A DNA stretch of 64,000 bases from Cylindrospermopsis curvispora GIHE-G1 (GCF_014489415.1 NZ_CP060822.1:3271501-3335500); one strand, 5' to 3'; shown: positions 47,743 through 56,724, counted from the stretch's first letter. Notes: generated by a model from the sequence alone, not told the origin. Program-made: numbers and translations.

Positions 47743-48489
47743 ATGCTGTTACATCTAAGCACATGGCTAGAAGTTGAAAAATATCTAGAAAGTTCCTCGG
47801 GGATTATTATTCCTATTGGTTCTACAGAGCAACATGGACCAACGGGTTTAATTGGCACTGACGCAGTATGCGCCGAGTTCATATCCCATGGTGTGGGGGA
47901 AGCAACACAAGCTATGGTGGGACCTACCATTAATATTGGTATGGCATTACATCATACTGCTTTTCCCGGTACTATCAGTTTACGACCTAGCACACTAATT
48001 TTAGTAGTCAAGGATTATCTAACTAGTTTAGCAAAAGCAGGTTTTAGCAAGTTTTATTTTATTAATGGACATGGCGGCAATATTGCCACTTTAAAAGCAG
48101 CTTTTTCCGAAACCTATGCTTATTTGGAAGATATGCAAACAAAAAACTTCCAGAAAGTGCAGTGTCAACTGGGTAATTGGTTTATGTGTAGTTCCGTATG
48201 CAAGTTGGCAAAAGAGTTGTATGGAGATAAAGAGGGTTCCCATGCTACTCCCAGTGAGGTAGCACTAACCCAATATATTTATCCCCAAGCAATTAAACAG
48301 TCTTTTCTTGCACCGGATGTTGCAGGTGGTCACAGAATTTACGGACCTAGGGATTTTCGTTTACGTTATCCCGATGGCCGTATGGGTTCCCATCCCCACT
48401 TAGCTACTCCTGAACATGGCAAGCAGTTTTATCATTTGGCCGTGGAGGAGTTAAGTGCATCATATTCCAAGTTCCTTGACCAAGATTAA
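47743..48489 (+). CDS. Creatininase-family amidohydrolase
   Basis: A 248-residue enzyme. Metal ligands are visible in PIGSTEQHGPTGLIGTDAV (E, H and D), FINGHGGNIATL and EGSHATPSEVALT. The family covers creatininase, F420/riboflavin-pathway deformylases and mycofactocin MftE. None of those pathways is evident here, so the substrate is unknown. Normal length. It may be co-transcribed with the Mo-nitro_C gene. Confidence 0.85.
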   Translation: MLLHLSTWLEVEKYLESSSGIIIPIGSTEQHGPTGLIGTDAVCAEFISHGVGEATQAMVGPTINIGMALHHTAFPGTISLRPSTLILVVKDYLTSLAKAGFSKFYFINGHGGNIATLKAAFSETYAYLEDMQTKNFQKVQCQLGNWFMCSSVCKLAKELYGDKEGSHATPSEVALTQYIYPQAIKQSFLAPDVAGGHRIYGPRDFRLRYPDGRMGSHPHLATPEHGKQFYHLAVEELSASYSKFLDQD

Positions 48490-48509
48490 TTCACCTCATT
48501 AAGTCTTGA

Positions 48510-49901
48510 TTAGGCCTGGGCATTGCCCTCTGCTCGTGCAGCTTGTTTGACAGCAGCAGCAACAGCACTAGCAACCCGGTTATCAAACACAGAGGGAATA
48601 ATATATTCTCGGTTTAAATCTGAGGTATTCACTAAAGAGGCGATCGCCTTAGCAGCTTCTAAGCACATGTTACTAGTAATAACTCTAGAACGACAGTCTA
48701 AAGCCCCGCGAAATACTCCAGGAAAGGCGAGAACATTATTAATTTGATTGGGATAATCACTGCGTCCTGTGGCCATGACCGCAACGTTTTTAGGCGCTAA
48801 TTCCGGTTGAATTTCCGGTATAGGATTAGCCATAGCGAAAACGATAGCATCTTTGGTCATAGACTTGACCATTTCCGGTGTTAAAACGCCAGGTTTACTC
48901 AAACCAATAAACACGTCTGCACCCTGGGTAGCGCCAACTAGGGTTCCTTGAGCTTTAACTGCGAATTCCAGTTTTTCTGGGTTTAAGTCCGTACGATTAG
49001 TAGATATGATTCCCTGAGAGTCACACATCCAGATTTGTTCTGCACCAGCTTTGCGCAGTAAGCGGGCCACGGCTATTCCTGCAGCGCCAGCACCATTAAT
49101 CACGATTCGAATTTGATTAATAGACTTATTAACTAATTTTAGAGCATTTAGTAAAGCAGCTAAAGTTACAATAGCAGTACCGTTTTGGTCATCATGAAAA
49201 ATAGGAATGTCTAATTCCGATTGCAGTCTCCGTTCAATTTCAAAACATCGAGGTGCGGCGATATCCTCCAAATTAACACCGCCAAATACGGGAGCAATAT
49301 TTTTAACCGCTCTAATAATTTCCTCAGTATCTTGGGTGTCTAAACAAATAGGAAAAGCATCTATACTAGCAAACTCCTTGAATAACATTGCTTTACCCTC
49401 CATTACTGGTAAAGCAGCTTGAGGACCGAGATTACCCAACCCTAGGACTGCACTACCATCGGTGACAATAGCAACAGTATTTTGTTTAATAGTCAAACGG
49501 TAAACTTCCTCAGGTTTTTGAGCGATCGCCTGACAAATTCTCCCCACCCCTGGAGTGTAGGCCATAGCCAAGTCAGAAACAGTTTTGAGGGGGATTCTAC
49601 TAGCAATACTGATTTTTCCACCTTCATGTAAATTAAAAGTTCGGTCATAGACATTAATTATCTGGATATCTGCCAGTTCTTTGATCGAATTGACAATCGT
49701 TTCACCATGTTCACCACTTGCTGCATCTACAGTAATATCACGTATGGAGTCATGTCTAGTTTGTTCAATTAAATCTATTTGTCCAATATTACCGCCAGTC
49801 AGGGCGATCGCCTGGGTAACAGATGCTAACATTCCCACCCGGTTGGGAATTTTGAGACGTAGGGTTACACTGAAACTGGAATTAGGGGTCAGGTTTGTCA
49901 T
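48510..49901 (-). CDS. NAD(P)-dependent malic enzyme with N-terminal ACT domain
   Basis: The start was set at ATG 49901 (MTNLTPNSSF); a TTG seven codons upstream is possible. 463 residues. An ACT domain (about residues 8-80, VTLRLKIPNRVGMLASVTQ) is followed by the malic enzyme core: AMAYTPGVGRICQAI, IFHDDQNGTAIVTLAALLNA, GAGAAGIAVARLLRKAGAEQ and FAMANPIPEI. It converts malate to pyruvate and CO2. The ACT domain implies allosteric control by a small ligand. It converges on the creatininase-family gene. Confidence 0.9.
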   Translation of the reverse strand: MTNLTPNSSFSVTLRLKIPNRVGMLASVTQAIALTGGNIGQIDLIEQTRHDSIRDITVDAASGEHGETIVNSIKELADIQIINVYDRTFNLHEGGKISIASRIPLKTVSDLAMAYTPGVGRICQAIAQKPEEVYRLTIKQNTVAIVTDGSAVLGLGNLGPQAALPVMEGKAMLFKEFASIDAFPICLDTQDTEEIIRAVKNIAPVFGGVNLEDIAAPRCFEIERRLQSELDIPIFHDDQNGTAIVTLAALLNALKLVNKSINQIRIVINGAGAAGIAVARLLRKAGAEQIWMCDSQGIISTNRTDLNPEKLEFAVKAQGTLVGATQGADVFIGLSKPGVLTPEMVKSMTKDAIVFAMANPIPEIQPELAPKNVAVMATGRSDYPNQINNVLAFPGVFRGALDCRSRVITSNMCLEAAKAIASLVNTSDLNREYIIPSVFDNRVASAVAAAVKQAARAEGNAQA

Positions 49902-49954
49902 GGTATTGCCAGAGGTTTCCAAGTTGAGACTTTAGATTTGATTTTGACATATAT

Positions 49955-50554
49955 TTAGCTGTGTATTCTGGGATTTGGGTGCAAGGTCTGTAGAATTTCG
50001 CTTTCTATTGTCCCCAACTCGTCTAGTCTTTTTATCACCTCCTCTCTGTTAAAATATGTATCTGCTAGTATCCAATAAGTACCAAAGTGCCTGGCTTCTG
50101 AATCCATTAAGTCCCGATAGAATTTAGCCAGTTCTGGTTCTGGACAGTTAGCTGCTAATAAACCCAATCTCTCATGACTGCGAGCTTCTATTAAACCTGT
50201 TACTAGTAAATTGTCTAAAAAATGCTCTGGCTCTTTTCTTCTCACTTCCGCTTTTAATCTTGCTCCGTATGGTGGTGGTGACAGGGGAGCTAGAGGAATA
50301 TTCTTCCGTTCTAACCATTGGTTAACTAGTTCAAAATGTTCTATTTCTTCTTTTGCTATCCGCGTTAGTTCCTTTACTAGCTTAGCTAGGGAAGGATAAC
50401 GAAACATAAAATTCAAGGCTACTCCTGCTGCTTTACGTTCACAGTGGGAATGATCAAGTAGAATCACGTCTAAATTAGAGATGGACTGTTCTACCCAAGC
50501 ACTAGTAGTAGGTTGTTTGAGTGCATTAATAACTGGCAATGGTGAACTTAACAC
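49955..50554 (-). CDS. miaE: tRNA-(ms2io6A)-hydroxylase MiaE
   Basis: A 199-residue di-iron protein. The ligands are in DHSHCERKAAGVALNFMFRY, KEEIEHFELV, EARSHERLGLLA and SEARHFGTYW, the two ExxH sets of MiaE. It hydroxylates the isopentenyl side chain at A37 of tRNA with O2. Length and motifs are canonical. It is encoded 53 bp upstream of the malic enzyme gene on the same strand. Confidence 0.93.
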   Translation of the reverse strand: MLSSPLPVINALKQPTTSAWVEQSISNLDVILLDHSHCERKAAGVALNFMFRYPSLAKLVKELTRIAKEEIEHFELVNQWLERKNIPLAPLSPPPYGARLKAEVRRKEPEHFLDNLLVTGLIEARSHERLGLLAANCPEPELAKFYRDLMDSEARHFGTYWILADTYFNREEVIKRLDELGTIESEILQTLHPNPRIHS

Positions 50555-50616
50555 TGTTGTTAATTAGTATTATAGTGTGTATGTGATTAGAACAGGGATA
50601 ACGGTTTTAGTAGCCT

Positions 50617-51390
50617 CTAATTTTGTCGATTTACCAGAGTTGCACTGGCCTGATCTACTGGCATTAATATCACCTGGTTAATATTAACATGAGCAGGTCT
50701 AGTGGCACAGAAAAATATTACATCTGCTACATCTTGAGCAGTTAGTGGTTTTATTCCTTCATAAACTTTCTTGGCTCTTTCCCGATCTCCATGAAATCGC
50801 ACCTGACTAAATTCCGTTTCCACCATCCCAGGATCAATTGAGGTTACCTTTATAGGAGTTCCTAATAAATCCAATTTTAGACCCTCAGAAATAGCTTTTA
50901 CTGCTGCTTTACTTCCACAATAAACATTCCCTCCAGGATAGGTTTGATGACCAGCGATAGAACCAATATTTATAATATGACCACTACCCCGGTCTACCAT
51001 ACCCGGTAAGACATAACGGGTTAAGTATAGTAACCCCTTGATATTAGTATCAATCATTTCTTCCCAATCTTCAATATCACCTAAATGTAACTTATCCAAT
51101 CCCCTACTTAACCCAGCATTATTAATCAAAATATCAACTTCTGACCATGGTGAAGGTAAGCTACCAATTGCCAGTTTCACCGCTGCTCTGTCTCTCACAT
51201 CTAATTGCAGCAAATGGGTTTCTGTTTTATATAATTCATATAGCTGCTGTGCTTGACATTCTAGATTTTCCAGTCTTCTTGCAGCTAAAATTAGTCTGTA
51301 ATTTTCTCGCCCAAACACTGTAGCACAAGCAGCACCTATACCACTACTTGCACCTGTAATTAATATGGTTTTGTCCCTAATTTTGGTCAT
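50617..51390 (-). CDS. SDR-family oxidoreductase
   Basis: A 257-residue classical short-chain dehydrogenase: TGASSGIGAACA (NADP binding), ILINNAGLSRG, and catalytic Ser in INIGSIAGHQTY with Y-C-G-S-K (YxxxK). PVDQASATLV near the C-terminus resembles YdfG-type 3-hydroxy acid dehydrogenases. The substrate is unknown. It is encoded 62 bp upstream of miaE. Confidence 0.88.
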   Translation of the reverse strand: MTKIRDKTILITGASSGIGAACATVFGRENYRLILAARRLENLECQAQQLYELYKTETHLLQLDVRDRAAVKLAIGSLPSPWSEVDILINNAGLSRGLDKLHLGDIEDWEEMIDTNIKGLLYLTRYVLPGMVDRGSGHIINIGSIAGHQTYPGGNVYCGSKAAVKAISEGLKLDLLGTPIKVTSIDPGMVETEFSQVRFHGDRERAKKVYEGIKPLTAQDVADVIFFCATRPAHVNINQVILMPVDQASATLVNRQN

Positions 51391-51879
51391 ATTTAGTCAT
51401 ATTGTAGAATTTAAATTACAGTTTCAAACCTTAAATGTATCATAGTCAAATCCACCAGTCAACCCCCAACTTACTTTCTAGGAAGTAGGTATCAGCTTCC
51501 TCAAACCCCGTTAACCAGTCTCGTAACTGTGAAATAAATTTCACGGCATTTATTGTGGGAAATGCTCAGATTTTGGGCAGTCGAGCGATCGCATGTAATG
51601 GATACAAACTCCCTTGCGATCGCTTTTTTGAGGTAATTTAATTTTATTCATCATCTCAATTTTCGGTATGTTATAAAACACAACAGTGATAATCTTCATA
51701 CTGATATAAAAAATGACATATTTTGTACTATTGATAATCTAGTAATTCTGAAAGTAATATGAGTTTAGATAGTTAATGTCAAAGTATGCAAATCTAGATT
51801 AGCAGTATCAAAAAGAACATTCAGCAGGGCAATTCTTCAGAATTTTATTAATGTTTTTAATAAAGATAAATAGATATAA
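51391..51879. other. Intergenic region with HIP1-framed repeat
   Basis: A 490-bp gap. The only recognised feature is a ~104-bp repeat (51584-51687) shared with 55214-55317. The start side of the AbiEii-like gene (51700-51879) is A/T rich with no clear ribosome site. Confidence 0.6.
51584..51687. repeat. HIP1-framed ~104-bp dispersed repeat (copy 1)
   Basis: AGCGATCGCA and TGCGATCGCT form an inverted pair about 33 bp apart. They are followed by GAGGTAATTTAATTTTATTC and ATCATCTCAATTTTCGGTAT, which match the copy at 55214-55317 at roughly 80 percent. Confidence 0.75.
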
Positions 51880-52842
51880 ATGTTAATTAAACCCCATAAA
51901 CCCCAAATTCAAACTCCAGAAAAATTACCGTTTTTAAAAAAATTATGTTGGCAAAGAGAAGATATAAAAAATCTTACTCCTTTAGAAATGCTAAGAATAT
52001 ATGAGCGAGGGTGGCATTACCGGGGAGTTTTAGGCAACTTGAGCCATACAGAAGCCTTATTTGTGGAACAGTTAGCTCAATATTATCATTCATGGTTAGG
52101 AACGAAAATGTTTGAGAGGGAATTTCATCAAAAAATTTTAAATGTTCTTCACCAATTAAACACTAATTTTTTATTAGAGTGTGGTGCATATTTTGGCGGT
52201 GGAACTCTAGTTAGTTTAAATCATGGCCAATATAGATTAAGCAAGGACATAGATTTTCTCTGTTCCACTGGTACTGGCTACCGATTACTGCGACAAAAAA
52301 TAGCTGAAAATCAATATAATGCACTTTTTAAAAATCAAAATAATCTCAACTTACCCGGGGAAATTACAGCTGACCAGTACGGAATAAGATTTGCCATTAT
52401 TGTTGATGAAACCCTGATTAAATTTGAAATAATTATGGAAGGACGTATGGAATTAGGAGAAGCAGACTATCCTAGTTGGTCACCCGTACCATGCTTAAAT
52501 CAAATTGACAGTTTTGCAGAAAAACTTTTAGCCAATTCTGACAGGTGGAATGACTCCTCAGTAGAGTCGAGAGATTTAATTGATTTGGCTATTCAAAGGC
52601 TCAGTTCTCCCATTCCTCAAGCAGCTATTGAGAAAGCTCAATCAGCTTATCCTGTAATTGAACCTTTAAAAAAAGCGATATCTTTTTTCCAAAATCACCC
52701 CAATTATCGAGACAAATGTTTTACGGCTTTGGGAATTTCTGAACCCAGTAAAATTATTGATGGTATTGATTTAATGGCGGCTGATTTCAATTTAAAAAAC
52801 ACACCTAGAACGTTTAGGGAGTCTCAAGAAGACTGGGAATGA
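51880..52842 (+). CDS. AbiEii/AbiGii-like nucleotidyltransferase
   Basis: A 320-residue protein of the AbiEii toxin/DUF1814 nucleotidyltransferase type. The key motif is seen as YFGGGTLVSLNHGQYRLSKD then IDFLC (GG...S/T...KDIDF), and a later DLIDLAIQRLS. AbiEii toxins of type IV toxin-antitoxin systems modify tRNA 3' ends and abort phage infection. No AbiEi antitoxin gene is adjacent, so it is either an orphan or a non-toxin member. It marks the left edge of the defence island. Confidence 0.75.
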   Translation: MLIKPHKPQIQTPEKLPFLKKLCWQREDIKNLTPLEMLRIYERGWHYRGVLGNLSHTEALFVEQLAQYYHSWLGTKMFEREFHQKILNVLHQLNTNFLLECGAYFGGGTLVSLNHGQYRLSKDIDFLCSTGTGYRLLRQKIAENQYNALFKNQNNLNLPGEITADQYGIRFAIIVDETLIKFEIIMEGRMELGEADYPSWSPVPCLNQIDSFAEKLLANSDRWNDSSVESRDLIDLAIQRLSSPIPQAAIEKAQSAYPVIEPLKKAISFFQNHPNYRDKCFTALGISEPSKIIDGIDLMAADFNLKNTPRTFRESQEDWE

Positions 52843-53015
52843 CAATTAACCCTTTTGTTCGAATTCAGACATGACCGCAGTATTCCAGACCATCCCAGCC
52901 AAAGCAAATAATGATTTATGTTGTTTTAATGTGTGTATACTATCTAGATAGGGAGAAACGAACTCTTACAAAATTTCCGACATTTTGGGATGTCCCTTGG
53001 GTTTTATCAGCTATT

Positions 53016-54050
53016 TCATATAAATAATTCCTGTTGTTGAAAATTAGATTCTGCCATACGACTATTAGCTAGATTAACATAATCAGGATTGATTTCAATT
53101 CCTAAATAATGACGATTTAAATTTTTAGCTGCTAAACAAGTTGTACCACTACCACAAAAAGGATCAAGGACAAAATCTCCTTCTTTGCTTAATAACTTAA
53201 TAAGTTCCTGAATAATATATAGAGGATAAACTGCTGGATGATGATTATTTTTAGTTACTTCTACCGAACTTTCTATAATATCCTTTTTCATGGCATTTCC
53301 TAAAATTCTAATAATCGTAAATCCATTATTTTTGATTTGGTTATTTCTACCTCCATCTTGACCACCATAAGCCAACTTATGCACGCCATTTATTTTCATC
53401 CTAAATCCTTCAATGTCGCCATTATGCACTGCTGAAATTGCCTCATTTAATGCTTTAATGGCATTTGCTTTTTGTTCTGCACTCAAGTCAGAATTTTTAA
53501 TTAATTCCAGGTATTTTTTACCTAATTTATCTGATGGTTTAGTTTTGGCTGTTTTATTGAATGTATGTAAATGTTGTAAATAATTGTCTAGATTAAAATA
53601 GTAATCTTTAGATTTAGCAAATATGAAAAAAGGTTCTGTAGCTTGTAGTAACTTTTTTTTATCCTGACGTGGTGTAGGGTTAAGTTTTGACCAAGTAATC
53701 TGATTAATCAAAAAAATATTATTATTTTCAGTAGCTTGAATAGCAAATTTATAAGGTATGAGGGATAAACTTCCATTAATATATTTATCTCCCAAATTAA
53801 AAACTATTGCTCCTGTGCTTTTCAAAACTCTTACACATTCTTGAAAAACAGTTAGTATATTGTTTAAATATTCTGCTTCTGTGGGTTCATTACCGATTTC
53901 TAAATCACCATTTCCATAATTACGCTGCTGAAAATATGGAGGTGAGGTAATAATTAAATCAAAAGTATCATTTTCTATTTGTTTAAGAACAGATAAGTTA
54001 TCACCAAAGATAATTTTATTTTTAAAGGGTGATATTTCTTGTAATGGCAT
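53016..54050 (-). CDS. Beta-class DNA methyltransferase (probable m4C)
   Basis: The start was set at ATG 54050 (MPLQEISPFKNKIIFGDN); a longer reading to 54131 is unlikely. 344 residues. Motif IV is TSPPYF near the N-terminus and motif I (LDPFCGSGTTCLAA) near the C-terminus, the beta-class order; SPPY favours N4-cytosine. A target-recognition insert lies between. No restriction endonuclease gene is nearby, so it is an orphan or a remnant. Possible roles are protection from restriction and epigenetic marking. Confidence 0.85.
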   Translation of the reverse strand: MPLQEISPFKNKIIFGDNLSVLKQIENDTFDLIITSPPYFQQRNYGNGDLEIGNEPTEAEYLNNILTVFQECVRVLKSTGAIVFNLGDKYINGSLSLIPYKFAIQATENNNIFLINQITWSKLNPTPRQDKKKLLQATEPFFIFAKSKDYYFNLDNYLQHLHTFNKTAKTKPSDKLGKKYLELIKNSDLSAEQKANAIKALNEAISAVHNGDIEGFRMKINGVHKLAYGGQDGGRNNQIKNNGFTIIRILGNAMKKDIIESSVEVTKNNHHPAVYPLYIIQELIKLLSKEGDFVLDPFCGSGTTCLAAKNLNRHYLGIEINPDYVNLANSRMAESNFQQQELFI

Positions 54051-54220
54051 ATTTATGAGCAAACGACGTTCATTGAATTTGTAATTTGTACAGTATACAA
54101 TATTCGGGTCTTTTGGATCACATAATACCAAAAATTATTTTTATTTTAATAATCTATTAGTTCAACCGTTAGAAGTGCTGAAAGCTTCTAACATTGCTTA
54201 CCGTCACTTCTGAAGTCTCC

Positions 54221-54312
54221 ATATTGAACTCAACAATATAGACTACATTTTATTATGTGGATATTACGAGAGATTTGTTAATATCTGGGTAGAAATTTCC
54301 TTTCAGCTTTTA
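54221..54312 (-). repeat. IS607-type end remnant, inverted copy of 40577-40669
   Basis: Read on the minus strand this runs AAAGCTGAAAGGAAATTTCT then ACCCAGATATTAACAAATCT, near-identical to the segment at 40577-40669, and extends through AAATGTAGT to GTTGAGTTCAAT. It lies between the methyltransferase gene and the CRISPR array, without transposase sequence. Confidence 0.8.
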
Positions 54313-54392
54313 GCCCTCAATAACACGCACATAAATAGCCCGTACATTTTGCCTATCTAAAGTCATTGACAGATTACCAACTTGAATCACAA

Positions 54393-54724
54393 GTCGCAAT
54401 ACCTGTTCCTTCTTATGAAGGTCAAGACATCCTCCTTCATAGTGGTCAAAGAGACTATACTCACTCTGTCGCAATACCTGTTCCTTCTTATGAAGGTCAA
54501 GACTGTCTGACTTGGGTCTCTTTGTTAACCCAGACACACACGTCGCAATACCTGTTCCTTCTTATGAAGGTCAAGACTTGAGATATAGTGTGTTCTAGAA
54601 TTTTCCCCACATTTTCGTCGCAATACCTGTTCCTTCTTATGAAGGTCAAGACTGCTATCACAGCCGCTTTCGAAGCTTGGTTGGAAGCGTCGCAATACCT
54701 GTTCCTTCTTATGAAGGTCAAGAC
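54393..54724. CRISPR. CRISPR array: 5 identical 36-bp repeats, 4 spacers
   Basis: Repeats lie at 54393-54428, 54468-54503, 54542-54577, 54617-54652 and 54689-54724. Each reads GTCGCAATACCTGTTCCTTC then TTATGAAGGTCAAGAC on the plus strand. Spacers are 39, 38, 39 and 36 bp. CCTTC/GAAGG forms a stem close to the plus-strand 3' end, leaving a 7-8-nt tail, which suggests plus-strand crRNA with a GTCAAGAC handle. A duplicated leader-like segment on the right side argues for the minus strand. Strand is therefore unresolved. The nearest cas genes are type III-B and read leftward. Confidence 0.97.
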
Positions 54725-54779
54725 CCCTCCATTTTAACCCCTTACCCTGACTGGTGTCTAGACCCACTTTGCGAAGGTC

Positions 54780-54851
54780 AGCAAAATTTCTCTGTTTTTC
54801 ACCCCCACTACCCTCAAAATAATGGCTGAAACCTTTACGCCACAAGGCTGC
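54780..54851. repeat. 72-bp segment beside the array, duplicated at 56522-56593
   Basis: It starts AGCAAAATTTCTCTGTTTTT and ends GCCACAAGGCTGC. It differs from the copy at 56522-56593 at one base. It is preceded here by CGAAGGTC, similar to the repeat end. It is probably part of the CRISPR leader (or trailer). Confidence 0.85.
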
Positions 54852-55591
54852 GAGGTTCCCAACGAAATAATAGGCATTCCAGCGTTTTTTTCTGACCTTC
54901 GCACTTTCTTCGCTAATTACTGATTTTTCTGTCTTTATTTTTATCATTATTCTTTCTTATTACTTAAATATTTATATCAATTTTTTCTCTAAATATCCCA
55001 ATAATATAACACATTTATGGGTAAATAATTCCCTAAAAATTATGTATATTTTATTTTTATCGTAAATCCGATACCGTAGATTAGCGTTTGTAAAGCGTTT
55101 ATAATGTATTTCATCACTTGCATAAAAACTTGTACTTCAGATTAAATTTTATAAAGCATAATACCAAATCTCATAACTCCACCTAATTATTAATTAGAAT
55201 CATCCCCACGAAAAGCGATCGCATTTATATGGATAGAAAATTTCGTGCGATCGCTCTGTTGAAGTAATTTAATTTTATTCATCATTCCAATTTTAGGTAT
55301 GTCGTAAAATACAACAACGAAGCGCATAACTCCACCCAATGAATTAGAATCATCAGCTGGAACTACCAAAATCTAAATTGTTACAAAAATCGGATAAGAG
55401 AGTCAGTTTCCCTCACGGGAAAATCTGAACTTGTTGATGGTGGATTGGGAGTGCTTCGCAATCGCGAGATCGCTATTTTTAAAAACGGAAATTTATCTCC
55501 AGATCGCCCAATTGGTTTGGAACCTTTTACCCATAAATTAGGTGTTGGGTTTTCTCAACCTAACCTAGGAAAAGCGGTATCACAAAGCAGT
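54852..55591. other. Intergenic region with repeats, no gene
   Basis: Between the leader-like segment and the autotransporter pseudogene lie A/T-rich DNA, the HIP1-framed repeat (55214-55317), flanking imperfect direct repeats ATAACTCCACC...AATTAGAATCATC (55171-55204 and 55323-55352), and TTGGGTTTTCTCAACCTAAC (about 55554-55573). TGACCTTCGCA at 54892 is an inverted partner of GCGAAGGTCA at 54771. Confidence 0.5.
55214..55317. repeat. HIP1-framed ~104-bp dispersed repeat (copy 2)
   Basis: It has the same layout as copy 1 at 51584: AGCGATCGCA, then TGCGATCGCT, then GTAATTTAATTTTATTCATC and TTTTAGGTATGTCGTAAAA. It is bracketed by imperfect direct repeats, as if inserted with a duplication. Confidence 0.75.
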
Positions 55592-56208
55592 TTAAAATTG
55601 CCAACGAATTTGACCATTAATGTAATTATCGCTGACATTTTGTTTACCCAGTAGGGTTTCATAACCTAAACCAACAGATAAATTATTCACAATGAGTAAA
55701 TGGCTCCTGCAGAAGTTAATTTATTAATAGCAGTGGTCAAATTGGTTACAGAAATAATAGGATTTGGTGGAGCATTTAAGTAATCATTTCCACCAGCCCA
55801 AATCACATATAATCTGTTACTATCAAGACGGGGAGTTTTTGCCAAAACTTGATCAATTTCTGTTTGTAATCCAGGTAAAGGAAAGGGTAAGAATCCAGGG
55901 GGAAATTTCAAATTTTCTGCATTTTCTGTACCGGTTTGTGCACCCCCAAAAGCAAAATTACTAATATTATTGGTAAAACGAGGATCATCATTAAAATATT
56001 CTACCCAGACCTGACCATTAGAAAACCTTCCTTGAGAAGGATATAAATTATTAGGAGGGAAGAATCCATTAGTGGCTTTAAAAGCATTACCATTGTCTGA
56101 CAAACTATCGCCAAAGACCGTTAAACCTTTGATTTCTTCAGCGGAAACTTGTCCAGTAATCAAAGTAGAAATAGATAAAATACTCAGAACTAAAATTTGT
56201 TTTTTCAT
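55592..56208 (-). pseudogene. GDSL/SGNH-lipase autotransporter, internally deleted
   Basis: The 5' part (173 codons from ATG 56208) has a signal peptide (MKKQILVLSILSISTLITG), the GDSLSDNG nucleophile block and VIWAGGNDYLN, then stops right after AGAIYSL. In a shifted frame just beyond, NNLSVGLGYETLLGKQNVSD then NYINGQIRWQF ends at 55592; this is the last strands of an autotransporter beta-barrel with terminal Phe. The middle (the rest of the esterase and most of the barrel) is missing. It is a pseudogene of an outer-membrane esterase. Confidence 0.85.
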
Positions 56209-56500
56209 GGTGTGTTAATTTGAAGACTATCAAAACAACAATTTTTTAGGTATATGTTACTTTTGCAGTAATTTCAAATTGAAATTGTAGCTTATAGTAC
56301 AGTTTAAAATAGAAAATGGGTATACGTCCAGCACTTCACCTCTAAACAAGCGATCGCACTTATATAAGGAGTCGGTTATTAAACTCAACCTGCGTTATAA
56401 AATTGCTGCAATGCACTGAAAAAACAAAGTGGATTAACATGACTTATGAAGCTCACTCAAGACCATGACTGGGAACCTACCCTGCTACAAGAAGTCCACA

Positions 56501-56593
56501 GTCGCAATACCTATTCCTTCTAGCAAAATTTCTCTGTTTTTCACCTCCACTACCCTCAAAATAATGGCTGAAACCTTTACGCCACAAGGCTGC
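56501..56593. repeat. Truncated CRISPR repeat fused to the 72-bp leader-like segment
   Basis: 56501-56521 matches the first 21 bases of the CRISPR repeat with one change (CCTATTCC for CCTGTTCC). It runs directly into the 72-bp segment (56522-56593), a near copy of 54780-54851. The fusion looks like a deletion within a second, lost CRISPR locus. Confidence 0.85.
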
Positions 56594-56611
56594 AGCGATC
56601 GCTATTCCTTG

Positions 56612-56723
56612 TAGGGAGGCACAATTATTTGTAGGATGGGTCGAGTAACCAGACCCGGTGTTGGGTTTCATGCTTCAACCCAACCTACGTTCATCTTATA
56701 TTTAATTCTACTGACCCACTTAA
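56612..56723. repeat. Palindromic ~110-bp repeat, copy A
   Basis: It starts TAGGGAGGCACAATTATTTG. The core has outer inverted GTAGGATGGGT...ACCCAACCTAC and inner hairpin GTTGGGTT...AACCCAAC, then ATCTTATATTTAATTC and CCCACTTAAA. It ends at the 3' end of the CARF-RelE-like gene. This copy lacks CATGGGGG in the middle. Confidence 0.8.
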
Positions 56724-56724
56724 A

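Noticed and set aside
54310-54947. Open frames across the CRISPR array on the minus strand, with a repeated LDLHKKEQVLRR peptide
   Set aside because: The repeated peptide is only the translation of the CRISPR repeats and flanking leader-like DNA. There is no independent coding signal.
55445-55654. 69-residue plus-strand frame
   Set aside because: It runs antisense to the beta-barrel end of the autotransporter pseudogene and through dispersed repeats; no coding features.
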